In this document: positions 35,243 through 44,307 of the stretch, piece by piece
How the letters are laid out: the number at the start of each line of letters is the position of its first letter
How positions within the stretch are numbered: the stretch's first letter is position 1
Source: DASSUW01 sp963811895
GTDB lineage: Bacteria; Actinomycetota; Thermoleophilia; Solirubrobacterales; Solirubrobacteraceae
Direction of reading: 5' to 3'
Assembly (NCBI GenBank): GCA_963811895.1
Contig: CAWETE010000011.1
Coordinates: 28,487-92,486 of the forward strand
DNA length: 64,000 nt
Position numbers and translations under genes: made by a program
Notes under the pieces: model-generated
Told to the model about the DNA's origin: nothing
What the model saw: the letters and a program-made list of their open reading frames with translations, nothing else
Database searches by the model: none

Positions 35243-35538
35243 GAGCCCGGATCGATCAGGTTCACGACGATCCCGCCGACGATCCGCAGCGCGAGGATCG
35301 CAACGATCGGCGTGAGGTCCAGCGGCCCGATGCGCAGCGGCAGCCGGCGGAAGATCCGCAGGAACGGCTCCGTGACGTCGCGCAGGAAGTCGAGCACAGC
35401 GTTCAGCGGCCGCGAGTACGGCACCCGCAGGCCCATCGAGAACACGAACGAGGCGATCACCCAGGCGATGATGATGATCGTGTAGACCGTGATCAGCGCG
35501 CCCAGGAAGCCGGCGATCTGCTCGCGCGCCTCGGTCAC
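35239..35538 (-). CDS. YggT-family membrane protein
   Basis: A 99-residue protein with two membrane helices and the family segment VTEPFLRIFRRLPL followed by DLTPIVAILAL. YggT proteins are found beside sepF and proC in Actinobacteria and Firmicutes and are linked to division or osmotic tolerance, without a known biochemical activity. It ends in overlap with lspA. Confidence 0.85.
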   Translation of the reverse strand: MTEAREQIAGFLGALITVYTIIIIAWVIASFVFSMGLRVPYSRPLNAVLDFLRDVTEPFLRIFRRLPLRIGPLDLTPIVAILALRIVGGIVVNLIDPGS

Positions 35539-35539
35539 C

Positions 35540-36292
35540 TCAGCCCCCCACCACGTCGTCCATGGCAGCGGCGAAGGCGGAGCGCACGCCGCCGCGCTCG
35601 AGCGCCGCCAGCCCGCGCGCCGTCGTCCCGCCGGGCGAGGCGACCTCGCGCCGGACCGCCAGCGTGTCGCCGCCGCGCTCGCGGATCAGCTCGGCGGCCC
35701 CGGCCATCGTCTCGGCGACCAGCGTGGCGGCCATGGCGGCCGGCATCCCGGCCTTCACGGCGGCGTCGACGTGGGCCTCCATCAGCAGCGCCCAGTAGGC
35801 CGGGCCGACGCCGGAGCACGCGCCGGCGACCGTCATCAGCCGCTCCGGCACGTCGACGACGGTGCCGACGCGGGCGAAGAGCTCGCGCACGCGCTGGCGC
35901 ACCGCCTCGTCGGTCTGGGCGTCGGGCTCGGCGAAGGCGAGCACGCCGCGCCGGATCTGGACGGCGGTGTTCGGCTCGATCCGGAAGACGGGGACGCCGG
36001 GATAGGCGGAGCGCAGGTCGGCCTGCGAGGTGCGCGCCAGCACCGAGACGACGGCCTTGGCCGATCCCGCCGCCTCCCACGCCACCTCGGCGAGCTGGGC
36101 GGGCTTGTGGGCGAGGATCACGAGGTCCGCGCGCTCGGCGAGCTCGCGGTTGGAGGACAGCGCCTCCCCGCCCAGCTCGGCGGCGAGCTCGCGCGCCCGG
36201 CCGGAGCCCGAGTCCGTGCAGAGCACGGGGTCGCCCCACCCGCGGGCGAGCGCCCGCGCCATGTTGCCAGCGCCGATGAAGCCGACCTGCAT
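35540..36292 (-). CDS. proC: Pyrroline-5-carboxylate reductase
   Basis: A 250-residue NAD(P)H-dependent reductase, the last step of proline synthesis. The Rossmann start is VGFIGAGNMARAL; the family C-terminal motif is GSGPAY-like (GVGPAYWALLMEA) and SPGGTTARGLAALERGGVR. It lies one base before yggT, between sepF and yggT, a known actinobacterial arrangement. Confidence 0.92.
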   Translation of the reverse strand: MQVGFIGAGNMARALARGWGDPVLCTDSGSGRARELAAELGGEALSSNRELAERADLVILAHKPAQLAEVAWEAAGSAKAVVSVLARTSQADLRSAYPGVPVFRIEPNTAVQIRRGVLAFAEPDAQTDEAVRQRVRELFARVGTVVDVPERLMTVAGACSGVGPAYWALLMEAHVDAAVKAGMPAAMAATLVAETMAGAAELIRERGGDTLAVRREVASPGGTTARGLAALERGGVRSAFAAAMDDVVGG

Positions 36293-36307
36293 GCCCAGGA
36301 CGGTATC

Positions 36308-36868
36308 TCAGGACTGGTTGAAGAAGCCCTTCTCGATCAGCCGAGCGCGCTCCTCGGCCGAGACCTCGACGTTGCGAGGCGTGAGAAGGAAGACCTTGTC
36401 GGCGATCCGCTGCATGCCGCCGTCCAGCGCGTAGGTGAGGCCGGAGGCGAAGTCGATCAGGCGCACCGAGAGGTGGTTGTCGGACTGCTGGAGGTTGAGG
36501 ATCACCGGGATCGCGTCCTTGAACTTGTCCGCCACGTCCTGGGCGTCGTTGAAGGACTTGGGGATCACGAAGTGCACGCGGACGTCCCCTCGGCCGTTGG
36601 CGGGACGCGACGGCGGCGGCTGGCTGCCGCCGACCGGGCGCAGGACCGCCGTGCGGCGCTCCGACTCGGTCTCGTCGCCGAAGATGTCCTCGATCTCGTC
36701 GCGCTTGCGGCGCGAGGAGAGGCGGCGGACGTTGGGACGCTCGCGGTACCGGCTCTCGAGCTCCTCTTCGGGCTCGCGGTAGTCGGCGGGCTCCTCGTCG
36801 TAGGGGTCGCGGTCCTCGGCTAGGCCGAAGTACACGAGCGTGCGGTGCCAGGTATCGCGAAACGCCAT
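36308..36868 (-). CDS. sepF: Cell division protein SepF
   Basis: A 186-residue protein. An amphipathic N-terminal helix (MAFRDTWHRTLVYFGLAE) would bind the membrane, an acidic linker follows, and the C-terminal SepF core includes FNDAQDVADKFKDAIPVILN and FASGLTYALDGGMQRIADKV. SepF anchors FtsZ to the membrane in Actinobacteria, which lack FtsA. The gene is between yggS and proC, as expected. Confidence 0.93.
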   Translation of the reverse strand: MAFRDTWHRTLVYFGLAEDRDPYDEEPADYREPEEELESRYRERPNVRRLSSRRKRDEIEDIFGDETESERRTAVLRPVGGSQPPPSRPANGRGDVRVHFVIPKSFNDAQDVADKFKDAIPVILNLQQSDNHLSVRLIDFASGLTYALDGGMQRIADKVFLLTPRNVEVSAEERARLIEKGFFNQS

Positions 36869-36907
36869 GGGCGGGATATGGGTTCGCGGCAGGGCACGAT
36901 TTCCCTG

Positions 36908-37525
36908 CTACGCGTAGAGGATGGTACCCAGGCGGACGATCGTCGCGCCCTCCTCGGCGGCGACGCGGTAGTCCTGCGAGGTCCCCATCGACAGCTCGGT
37001 GAGGCCGTGCTCGTCGGCGAGGCGCTTCAGGGCGGCGAAATGTCGCCGGCTGTCCTCGGGGTCCTCCGTGAACGGCGGCATGGTCATAAGGCCCGTGACC
37101 GTGACCGGGCTGCGGGCGATGAAGTCGCCGAGCTCGGCCGGAGCGATCCCCGCCTTGTCCTCCTCGCCGGCGATGTTCACCTCGACGAGGATCTTGGTGT
37201 CGGGCGTGCCGTGGCGCTCGAGCTGGCGCAGGGCGGAGTCCGAGGCCACCGAGTGGATGAGCTCGACGTGCGGGAGGATGAGCTTGACCTTGCGGCTCTG
37301 GAGCTGGCCGATGAAGTGCCAGCGGAACTCAGGGTGCGCTTCGGCCTTGGCCTCGAGATCTTGTGCGCGGTTCTCCCCCGCGAGCTCGATGCCGGCCTCG
37401 GCGAGCGCATGCAGCTCCTCGAGCGGCACGTACTTGACGGCGGCGAGGACCTGCACGTGCTCGGGAAGCTCCTCGCGCACGCGCGCGAGGTTCTCCCGGA
37501 CGCGCTCGGCGGTCAGAGTCGCCAC
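36908..37525 (-). CDS. YggS-family PLP homeostasis protein
   Basis: A 205-residue PLP-binding TIM-barrel protein. The PLP lysine is K31 in LAAVKYV, with GENRAQD, WHFIGQLQSRKVK and SMGTSQDY downstream. It regulates pyridoxal phosphate and amino-acid balance. The GTG start overlaps the pgeF end by 13 bp. Confidence 0.92.
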   Translation of the reverse strand: MATLTAERVRENLARVREELPEHVQVLAAVKYVPLEELHALAEAGIELAGENRAQDLEAKAEAHPEFRWHFIGQLQSRKVKLILPHVELIHSVASDSALRQLERHGTPDTKILVEVNIAGEEDKAGIAPAELGDFIARSPVTVTGLMTMPPFTEDPEDSRRHFAALKRLADEHGLTELSMGTSQDYRVAAEEGATIVRLGTILYA

Positions 37526-38268
37526 GCGATCCCGGCCTGGCGGCCCGTGCCGGCGCCGTCACGGCGGTGCGAGAAGAACAGGCCGAAGCAGCACATGGTG
37601 CAGAGCTCGACGTCGTGCACCTCGGCGTCCGCGAGCTGCTGCCGGATGACGGCGGGCAGGTCGAGGTTCCTTCCCTGCCGGGCCTCATAGCCGGCGAAGT
37701 GGGCGTGGACCTCCTCGCCGACCTCGTAGCAGCAGCTGCGTGCCCCGGGGCCGATCAGCGCGGTGACCGGCCCGGTGCCGCCGACCTCCCGCAGCGCCTT
37801 CATGCCCTCGTGGACGATGCCGGCGGCGGCGGGGCGCCAGCCCACGTGCAGCGTGGCGATCGCGCCCTGCGCGGCGAGGATCACGGGCGTGCAGTCGGCC
37901 ACGAAGACCAGCGCGGGGTGGTTGCGCAGCGCGGTCGCCTGGCCGTCCTCGTCGGTGCGGGGCCGGGTTGGACCGGGCGGCTCGGTGGCGCGCCGCACGG
38001 TGGCGCCGTGCACCTGCTTGCCGTAGAGGAAGCTCTCGCGCGGGCAGCCGGTCGCGGCGGCTACGCGCGCCCGGTTCTCGTTGACGTTGGCGCCGTCGTC
38101 GTCGGTCAGCAGGCCGAGGTTGAGCGAGGCGAACGGCCCGCTGGAGACGCCGCCGCGGCGGGTGGTGAAGAGCGCCCGCGCGCCGGGCAGGTCGGCCGAG
38201 ATGTGGTCGCCCTCCCAGCGGAACGGGGCCTTCAGCTGCGGCAGGGTGGCGGTGGCCATGGCGCTCAT
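37513..38268 (-). CDS. pgeF: Peptidoglycan editing factor PgeF, multicopper polyphenol-oxidase family
   Basis: A 251-residue YfiH-family protein. The motifs GKQVHG, VADCTPVILA, HVGWRPAAAGIV and IGPGARSCCYEV contain the conserved His and Cys residues of the zinc-binding site. In E. coli, PgeF prevents misincorporation of L-Ser in murein; purine nucleoside activity has also been reported in the family. The ATG overlaps the preceding stop. Confidence 0.9.
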   Translation of the reverse strand: MSAMATATLPQLKAPFRWEGDHISADLPGARALFTTRRGGVSSGPFASLNLGLLTDDDGANVNENRARVAAATGCPRESFLYGKQVHGATVRRATEPPGPTRPRTDEDGQATALRNHPALVFVADCTPVILAAQGAIATLHVGWRPAAAGIVHEGMKALREVGGTGPVTALIGPGARSCCYEVGEEVHAHFAGYEARQGRNLDLPAVIRQQLADAEVHDVELCTMCCFGLFFSHRRDGAGTGRQAGIAWRL

Positions 38269-39425
38269 CCTAGGGCCGCGGCCAGCTGTTCCTCGCGGGT
38301 GTCGGCCCTGCCCAGCAGCATCGCCACGGTCGCCCGGTCGAGCGCCTCGCCCACCGCGGGTCCGTACAGGCCGGCGGCCACGATGTCGTCGCCGGTGATG
38401 GCCAGCCGGCGGTGGCGCACGTCGTCGAGCCAGCGCCGGGCGGCGGCCGCCGCCGCCTCGCCGTAGGCGCCGGCCAGCGCGACGGTCTCTGGCGGCTGCT
38501 TGCGCAACGCGCTCCAGAGCTCAGCGTCGTTCGCCGGCCCGTCGGACGTCGGCGAGAACACATCGGCCACGTAGCCGGCGCTGGCCGCCGAGTGCGCGAC
38601 GACGTTCCGCTCCGCGGCGGGGAATGCGAGATCGTCGAGCTTCGCCGCGATCGCCTTGCGCTCGCCGCCGAGGGTCGCGGCCAGCGCCACGAGATCGGCG
38701 CGGGCGTCCGCCGGTGTGAGCGCCATCGCGCGGTCCACGATGTCGGCCTGGACGCTGAATCGTTCCAGTAATGCCTCCCCGAGCCCGTGGCGCTCGAGCG
38801 CCTGCAGCGCCGCCGGCTGCGGCTCCCGCAGCAGCAGGCGCAGCTCGGCGCCCAGCCGCGAGCCGGTGACGGTGTCGACGGCCCCGCCGGCGACCGCCTC
38901 GGCGGCCAACCGGTCGGTGCGCTCCTCCGGTTCGAACCCGAGCCGCGCCGCGTAGCGCGCCAGGCGCAGGAGCCGCGTCGGGTCGTCGAGGAACGAGCGG
39001 TCGTGCAGGACCCGCAGGCGCCGCGCGTCGAGGTCCTCGCGCGCGCCCGGCAGCCAGATCAGCTCGCCGTCCTTGAGGTGCAGGGCGATCGCGTTGACCG
39101 TGAAGTCGCGCCGCTCGAGGTCCTCGCGCAGCGAGGCGCCGAGCTCCACGTCCGGCAGAGCCCCCGGGCGCTCGTAGCGCTCTCGGCGCGCGCCCGCGAG
39201 GTCGAAGGTCACGCCGTCGAGCTCGACCGTGGCCGTCCCGAAGCGCTCGTGCGAAACGACACGACCGCCGATGCGCCCCGCGATCTCGAGCGCGTCGCCC
39301 TCTACGACGAAGTCGAGCTCGTGCGGCTCGCGGCCCAGCAGCAGGTCGCGCACGGCGCCGCCGACGACGTACACGTCGTCCTCACCCTCGAGCGCGGCGA
39401 CGGCTGGCGAGCGCGGCAGATCCAC
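38265..39425 (-). CDS. CCA tRNA nucleotidyltransferase / poly(A) polymerase family protein
   Basis: A 386-residue class II nucleotidyltransferase. The head domain carries VGGAVRDLLLG and ELDFVVEG; the neck follows after ERRDFTVNAIAL, with DDPTRLLRLARYAARLGFE. The body and tail are divergent. The enzyme probably adds CCA to tRNA 3' ends; poly(A) polymerase activity is possible. The GTG start is 34 bp from the divergent beta-propeller gene. Confidence 0.85.
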   Translation of the reverse strand: MDLPRSPAVAALEGEDDVYVVGGAVRDLLLGREPHELDFVVEGDALEIAGRIGGRVVSHERFGTATVELDGVTFDLAGARRERYERPGALPDVELGASLREDLERRDFTVNAIALHLKDGELIWLPGAREDLDARRLRVLHDRSFLDDPTRLLRLARYAARLGFEPEERTDRLAAEAVAGGAVDTVTGSRLGAELRLLLREPQPAALQALERHGLGEALLERFSVQADIVDRAMALTPADARADLVALAATLGGERKAIAAKLDDLAFPAAERNVVAHSAASAGYVADVFSPTSDGPANDAELWSALRKQPPETVALAGAYGEAAAAAARRWLDDVRHRRLAITGDDIVAAGLYGPAVGEALDRATVAMLLGRADTREEQLAAALG

Positions 39426-39446
39426 GGGGGCATCTTGGCGGCTGGC

Positions 39447-39452
39447 TAACCT
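39447..39452 (+). promoter_or_regulatory. -10 box of the beta-propeller gene
   Basis: TAACCT sits 7 nt before the GTG at 39460. There is no ribosome site and the intergenic region from the divergent cca gene is only 34 bp, so a leaderless transcript is likely. Confidence 0.45.
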
Positions 39453-39459
39453 CCATGGG

Positions 39460-40955
39460 GTGTCGTCGGAGCCTCCACGCTGGTACCGGCGGCGGCTCGT
39501 CATCGTTCTCGGAGCACTCGTGGCGGTGCTCGTGTGCGCCGCCGCCGTCTTCGCCCTCACCCGCCCGGGTGACGTCTTCAACGCGGACGTCGAGTTCTTC
39601 GACGAGCCGTCGCAGACCTCCGTGCCCACGCCGGAGCCGGAGCCGGAGAAGCCGAAGAAGGGCAAGAAGAAGGACCCGCTCGCGGGCTTCCAGTGGCCGA
39701 CCTACGGCTACTCGAAGGACCGCCGGCGCTACCTGCCGACCGAGCCGTCGGTGCGGCCGCCGTACAAGACCAGTGGAGCCGCCAGTTCGGCGTCCTGCTC
39801 GAGTTCCCGCCGATCATCGTCGGCAACCGGCTCTTCACCGTCGGCAACGCGGGCGTGGTCGTCGCGCTCAACCGCACGACGGGCAAGCGGGTCTGGCGCT
39901 ACGACGCCGGCTACCTCGCCGCGTCCTCCCCCGCCTACGGCGACAAGCGCATCTTCGTGACGATCCTCGAGCGCGCGAAGGGCTCCGGCGGGCGGGTCGT
40001 CGCGCTCAACGCCAAGACCGGCAAGGCCCTGTGGTCGAAGCCGCTGCCCAGCCGCAGCGAGTCCTCGCCGGTGTTCGCAGACGGCCGCATCTACTTCGGG
40101 GCCGAGGACGGGACCGTCTACGCGATGCGCGCGAGGGGCGGCAGTACGCAGTGGCGCTTCAAGGCCGCGGGCGCGGTCAAGGGCGCCCCCGCGCTGGCCG
40201 ACGGCAAGCTCTACTTCGGGACCTACGGCGGCAACGTCTACGCGATCGGCCAGCGCAGCGGCAAGCAGGTCTGGCGCGCGGGCACCAGCGGCGCCAACTT
40301 CGGCCTGAGCGCGGGCAACTTCTACTCCAGCCCGGCCGTTGCGTATGGGCGCGTGTACATCGGCAACACCGACGGCAACATGTACTCGTTCTCGGCCGAG
40401 AGCGGCAAGCTTGCCTGGCGCCGCGGGACGGGCTCCTACGTCTACGCCTCGCCGGCCGTGGCCCAGGTGCGCAACAGCAAGCCGACGGTCTACTTCGGGT
40501 CCTACGACGGGACCTTCTATGCACTCGACGCCCGCAGCGGCGCCACGCGCTGGACGCACCGCGACGGCGGCAAGATCTCGGGCGCCGCCACCGTCGTCGG
40601 CGACATCGTCTACTACTCGAACTGGGGCCACCGCGACACGACAGGCCTGTGGGCACGCTCGGGCGACGTGGCCTGGCACAGCGATCGCGGCGCCTTCAAC
40701 CCGATCGTGTCCGACGGCCAGACCATCTACATCACGGGCTTCTCGTCGGTCGCCGCGATGCTGCCCAAGACGAAGGCCGAGGAGCAGGCCACGAAGGCGC
40801 GGCAGGCCGCGAAGGCAAAGAAGGCGAAGGCGGCCAAGAAGCGCAAGGCGGCGAAGAAGAAGGCCGCCGCGAAGAAGAAAGCGGCCAAGAAGAAGGCGGC
40901 GAAGAAGCGCAAGGCCGCGAAGAAGCGGCGGCAGCGCAACAACAACGGCGGTTAG
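39460..40955 (+). CDS. Membrane-anchored PQQ-type beta-propeller protein with Lys/Ala tail, one frame break
   Basis: The GTG start gives a basic N-terminus, one membrane helix (LVIVLGALVAVLVCAAAVFAL) and a Pro/Glu/Lys linker. Frame is lost near 39771 where one base is missing; adding one C to restore AAGACCCAGTGG leads into QWSRQFGVLLEFPP. The rest is a PQQ/WD-like propeller of repeated blades (DGKLYFGTYGGNVYAI, YGRVYIGNTDGNMYSF, TVYFGSYDGTFYALD), as in BamB-like proteins. The final 60 residues are a histone H1-like Lys/Ala tract. The propeller should face outside; the target of the basic tail is unknown, perhaps DNA or acidic wall polymers. Confidence 0.7.
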
Positions 40956-40967
40956 CGGCGGGGCCGG

Positions 40968-41152
40968 CGAACTTCGGGCTTGTAGGGAGGCGGGATCGAG
41001 GCTCGCGCGGGTCGCTTGGTCACTTTGTCGGCCTCGGGTCGACAAACCGACCACTCGGCGGTCGATTGTCACCTTTGTTCCCGCTGAGGGAACAAACCCG
41101 ACAATCGACCTCGCGCAGGCCTCGATCCCACCCCCTCAATGCCCGAAGTTCG
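40968..41152. repeat. 185-bp nested palindrome between convergent genes
   Basis: The outer arms, 40968-41014 and 41106-41152, are imperfect inverted repeats (CGAACTTCGGGC and GCCCGAAGTTCG at the tips are exact; GGGATCGAGGC and GCCTCGATCCC lie inside). Between them are two hairpins: 41018-41052 (arms GGTCACTTTGTCG and CGACAAACCGACC) and 41060-41110 (arms GGTCGATTGTC...TTTGTTCCC and GGGAACAAA...GACAATCGACC, loop GCTGA). It fills the entire gap between the beta-propeller stop and the hisF stop. It may act as a bidirectional terminator or be a MITE-like insertion. Confidence 0.8.
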
Positions 41153-41156
41153 TCCC

Positions 41157-41909
41157 TCAGGGCCGCATCGGCACGCCGGCGCTCCGAAGCGCGTCGCGGA
41201 CCTCGGGGATCGTGTACTCCCCGTAGTGGAAGATCGACGCGCACAGCACGGCATCCGCCCCCGCCGAAAGCCCCTCGACCAGGTGCGCCGGCTCCCCGGC
41301 CCCACCCGACGCGATGACCGGCACCTCGACCGCCGAGGAGATGGCGCGCACCAGCTCTAGGTCGTAGCCGTCCTTGGTGCCGTCGCGGTCCATCGAGGTG
41401 AGCATGATCTCCCCCGCCCCCCGCTCGACGCCCTCGCGCGCCCAGGCCACCGCGTCGCGCCCCGTCGGCGTCCGCCCCCCGGCCACGTACACCTCGAACC
41501 CCTCGGCACGGCGCTTGGCGTCGATCGCCAGCACCACGCACTGCGCGCCGAACACGTCGGCCATCTCGGACACCAGCTCCGGCCGCGCCACCGCGGCCGA
41601 GTTGACCGCCACCTTGTCGGCGCCCGCGTCGAGCACCGCCTGAGCATCCACCACCTCGCGCACCCCACCGCCGATCGTGAACGGGATGAACACCTGGTCG
41701 GCCGCGCGCCGCGCCAGCTCCACCACGGTGTCGCGCTTGTCCGAGGTCGCCGTGATGTCGAGGAAGATCAGCTCGTCGGCGCCCGTCGCGTCGTAGTGCG
41801 CGGCGAGCTCGACCGGGTCGCCCGCGTCGCGGATGTCGATGAACCGCGTGCCCTTGACCACGCGGCCGGCGTCGACGTCCATGCAGGGGATGATCCGCTT
41901 GTAGTGCAC
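41157..41909 (-). CDS. hisF: Imidazole glycerol phosphate synthase cyclase subunit
   Basis: A 250-residue TIM-barrel enzyme making IGP and AICAR with ammonia from HisH. It starts with KRIIPCMDVDAGRVVKG; catalytic aspartates are in CMDVDAG and NSAAVARPE...VVLAIDAK, and the C-terminus has ASGGAGEPAHL. It is separated from the main his operon at 46.9-51.6 kb by the sigma-factor and LuxR genes. A -10-like TACCCT is 9 nt before the GTG start. Confidence 0.93.
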   Translation of the reverse strand: MHYKRIIPCMDVDAGRVVKGTRFIDIRDAGDPVELAAHYDATGADELIFLDITATSDKRDTVVELARRAADQVFIPFTIGGGVREVVDAQAVLDAGADKVAVNSAAVARPELVSEMADVFGAQCVVLAIDAKRRAEGFEVYVAGGRTPTGRDAVAWAREGVERGAGEIMLTSMDRDGTKDGYDLELVRAISSAVEVPVIASGGAGEPAHLVEGLSAGADAVLCASIFHYGEYTIPEVRDALRSAGVPMRP

Positions 41910-41918
41910 TCGCCGGAG

Positions 41919-41924
41919 AGGGTA
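41919..41924 (-). promoter_or_regulatory. -10 box of hisF
   Basis: TACCCT on the minus strand is 9 nt upstream of the GTG at 41909 with no ribosome site between, consistent with leaderless translation. Confidence 0.45.
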
Positions 41925-41937
41925 CGGGCCGCTCGCC

Positions 41938-41976
41938 TAGGTAACCGGGCAGGCGAAGATAGGTAACCGCCTGCCG
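41938..41976 (+). promoter_or_regulatory. 22-bp spaced direct repeats and hairpin before the ECF sigma gene
   Basis: GGTAACCG occurs at 41940-41947 and again at 41962-41969, exactly 22 bp apart, which is two helical turns. GGCAGGCG and CGCCTGCC form an inverted repeat around the second copy. The spacing suggests a dimeric regulator or a sigma-factor promoter element; GGTAACC is similar in style to ECF -35 boxes, so autoregulation is possible. The start of the sigma gene is 39 bp downstream. Confidence 0.4.
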
Positions 41977-42014
41977 ATGCGCGCAGGGTCGCGGATCGAG
42001 ACAGTGCCGCGGCC

Positions 42015-42509
42015 ATGTCCGCCATCGCCGCCGAGCGCCTACTCGACCCCGAGGCAGCCGCCGATCACCTCACGAGCCTGTACCGGCTCGCGTGGTCGAT
42101 GTGCGGCTCTCGCCACCTGGCCGAGGAGCTGACGCAGGAGACGTACGCCCGCGTCCTGGCCCGGCCGCGGCGGCTGACCGGCAACGACTTCCACTACCTC
42201 GCCCGGACGCTGCGCAACGTGCTCCGCGACCACTGGCGCGCGGAGCGCCGCCGGCCCGTGCCGGTGAGCGACGAGCTGCTCGCCGACGCGCCGGACGCGA
42301 CCGCCGATCCCGAGGCCGCCGTCCGGACCGGCGAGATCTACGCCGAGATCGGGCGCCTCCCGACCCATCTGCGCGAGGTCGTGGCGGCCGTGGACGTCGC
42401 CGGCTTCACCTACGCCGAGGCCGCCGAGGCGCTGCGGATCCCCAACGGGACCGTCATGAGCCGCCTCTACCGCGCCCGCGAGCGCCTCTCGGTCTCGCTC
42501 GCGGCCTGA
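42015..42509 (+). CDS. ECF-family RNA polymerase sigma factor
   Basis: A 164-residue sigma factor. Region 2 (YRLAWSMCGSRHLAEELTQETYARVLA) and region 4 (YAEAAEALRIPNGTVMSRLYRARERL) are clear, with a short linker. No anti-sigma gene is adjacent. The gene is followed 25 bp later by a secreted RTX-like protein gene in the same direction, so the latter may be part of its output. The ATG start has no ribosome site. Confidence 0.85.
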   Translation: MSAIAAERLLDPEAAADHLTSLYRLAWSMCGSRHLAEELTQETYARVLARPRRLTGNDFHYLARTLRNVLRDHWRAERRRPVPVSDELLADAPDATADPEAAVRTGEIYAEIGRLPTHLREVVAAVDVAGFTYAEAAEALRIPNGTVMSRLYRARERLSVSLAA

Positions 42510-42534
42510 ACCCCGAACCAAGGACCCCTCCCCG

Positions 42535-44307
42535 ATGCTTCGAATCCTCGCCGCCGCGCTCGCCCTGCTCGCGGTCGCGGCCCCCTCCGCCGCCGCCCAC
42601 GACGCGGAGATCTTCGCCACCGACAACACCGCCACCATCACCGACCCCCGCGACCCGCGGCTCGACGACCACCTGAAGGGCTTCGCCCGCCGCGTCGAGC
42701 GCATCATCGACGACGGCGGCGCCCGCCCGCGCGGCTCCGAGCTGCTCGACGGCGTGTTCTTCGGCGACGAGCTGACCTTCGAGCGCTCGCGCCGATTCAC
42801 CGTCGACAAGGTCTCAGACGACGAGCTGGACGACATCGCCGAGACGATCCGCCGCCGCTTCCTCCAGCAGTCGGTGCTGACCTTCGATCCTGACGGCCCG
42901 GTCGACGCCGTCCTGCTCGACGTGCCCGGCGTCAGCGCCAGGGCCCTGCAGAAGGGCCTCACCGAGGACCAGGAGGCGCGCGAGCGGCTGTTCGGCGGCT
43001 CGGTCACGCTCGACCGCCATCTGCTGCTCGTCGCCGCCCTGGAGGACGCCCAGTTCGCCCGCGGCTTCGCCAAGCGCATCGGCGGCGACCTCAAGCGCGC
43101 CAGGACCAGCTACGGCGCGCGCCGGTTCGTGGACGTCGCCACCGACGGCCGCGCCCGGATCGAGAAGCGCACCCTGCACATCACCGGCACGCCCGGCGAC
43201 GACACGCTCGCCATCCACGAGAACGAGATCGACTTCGGTAACGACGGCGTGATCGACTTCGAGCCCATCCGCCGCCGCTACGACCGCGTGAAGATCGACC
43301 TCGGCGACGGCGTCGACAAGCTGATCCACGAGGGCACCGGATACGACGACACGGATCGCCGTCCGCGGCCTCACCGGCGTCGAGTACGTCGACGTGAACG
43401 CCGGCGACGGCGACGACAGCCTCACGATCGACGCCATCGACGACCTCTGGGAGGTCCACACCGACCTCGGCGCCGCCGACGGCGACCTCGACCGCGTGAC
43501 GGTCAACGACTCCGACGAGGACAACCAGAGCTTCGTCGGCAACTTCGGCCGGCTGAGCGTGCTCGCCGGCGTGTTCACAACGCATCGCCGGCAACGAGCC
43601 CACGGACCGTCTGCGCCTGAACGGCAACGGCGGCGAGGACATCCTCCAGCGCATCGACCGACGCGATGGCGATCACGCTCGACGGCGGCGACGACACCGA
43701 CGTCGTCCTCGGCGGGCCCGGCCGCGACACACTGATCGGCGGCGACGACTTCGACGACATCAAGGGAGGCCGCGGTGACGACACCGCCTACCTGGGAGCC
43801 GACTTCGACCGCTTCAGCTGGGCGCCGGGAGACGGCAGCGACACCGTCGACGGCGGCCCGGGCAGCCGCGACTCGCTCTCCTTCCTCGGCTCGGCGGACG
43901 CCGAGACCTTCGAGCTCGAAGGCGACCGCTTCACCCGCGACGTCGGCGACATCGTCATGGACCTCGACGGCGTCGAGATCATCGACGCCCAGGCGGGAGC
44001 GGGCGCGGACACCTTCCGCATCCGCGACGCCTCCGTCACGGAGCTGAACGCCAGCCTCGCGCCCGGCTCGGGCGCCAACGACCCCGACCGGATCGAGATC
44101 GAGGGCACCGAAGGCGACGACGCCGTCACCGTCACCGGCAAGAAGGTCGTCTGGGGCGCCGCCACCGTCACCGGCCTGCCGGTCAAGCTCGGCGTCAGCT
44201 TCGCTCAGATCGGCTTCGACACCCTGGCCATCGACACGCTCGGCGGCGAGGACACCGTCGACACGAGCGGCCTCGGGCCCGACGTCATCGGCCTGGAGGT
44301 GAAGTAG
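42535..44307 (+). pseudogene. Secreted RTX-like calcium-binding protein gene with three frame breaks
   Basis: Signal peptide (MLRILAAALALLAVAAPSAA), then about 230 residues without a recognised domain, then Asp/Gly-rich repeats of the hemolysin type such as GPGRDTLIGGDDFDDIKGG and GGRGDDTAYLG. The frame changes at about 43356 (extra G near ACGGATC), about 43580 and about 43650; each is a net +1, so the final part returns to the first frame. Intended reading gives continuous protein (TIAVRGLTGVEYVDVN, QRIAGNEPTDRL, ASTDAMAITLDGGDDT). Three errors in one gene imply real decay or a poorly sequenced region. The 3' end overlaps the convergent LuxR gene by 23 bp. Confidence 0.65.

Noticed and set aside
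43340..43660. Programmed frameshifting in the RTX-like gene.
   Set aside because: Three separate net +1 shifts without slippery heptamers or downstream signals fit decay or error better.
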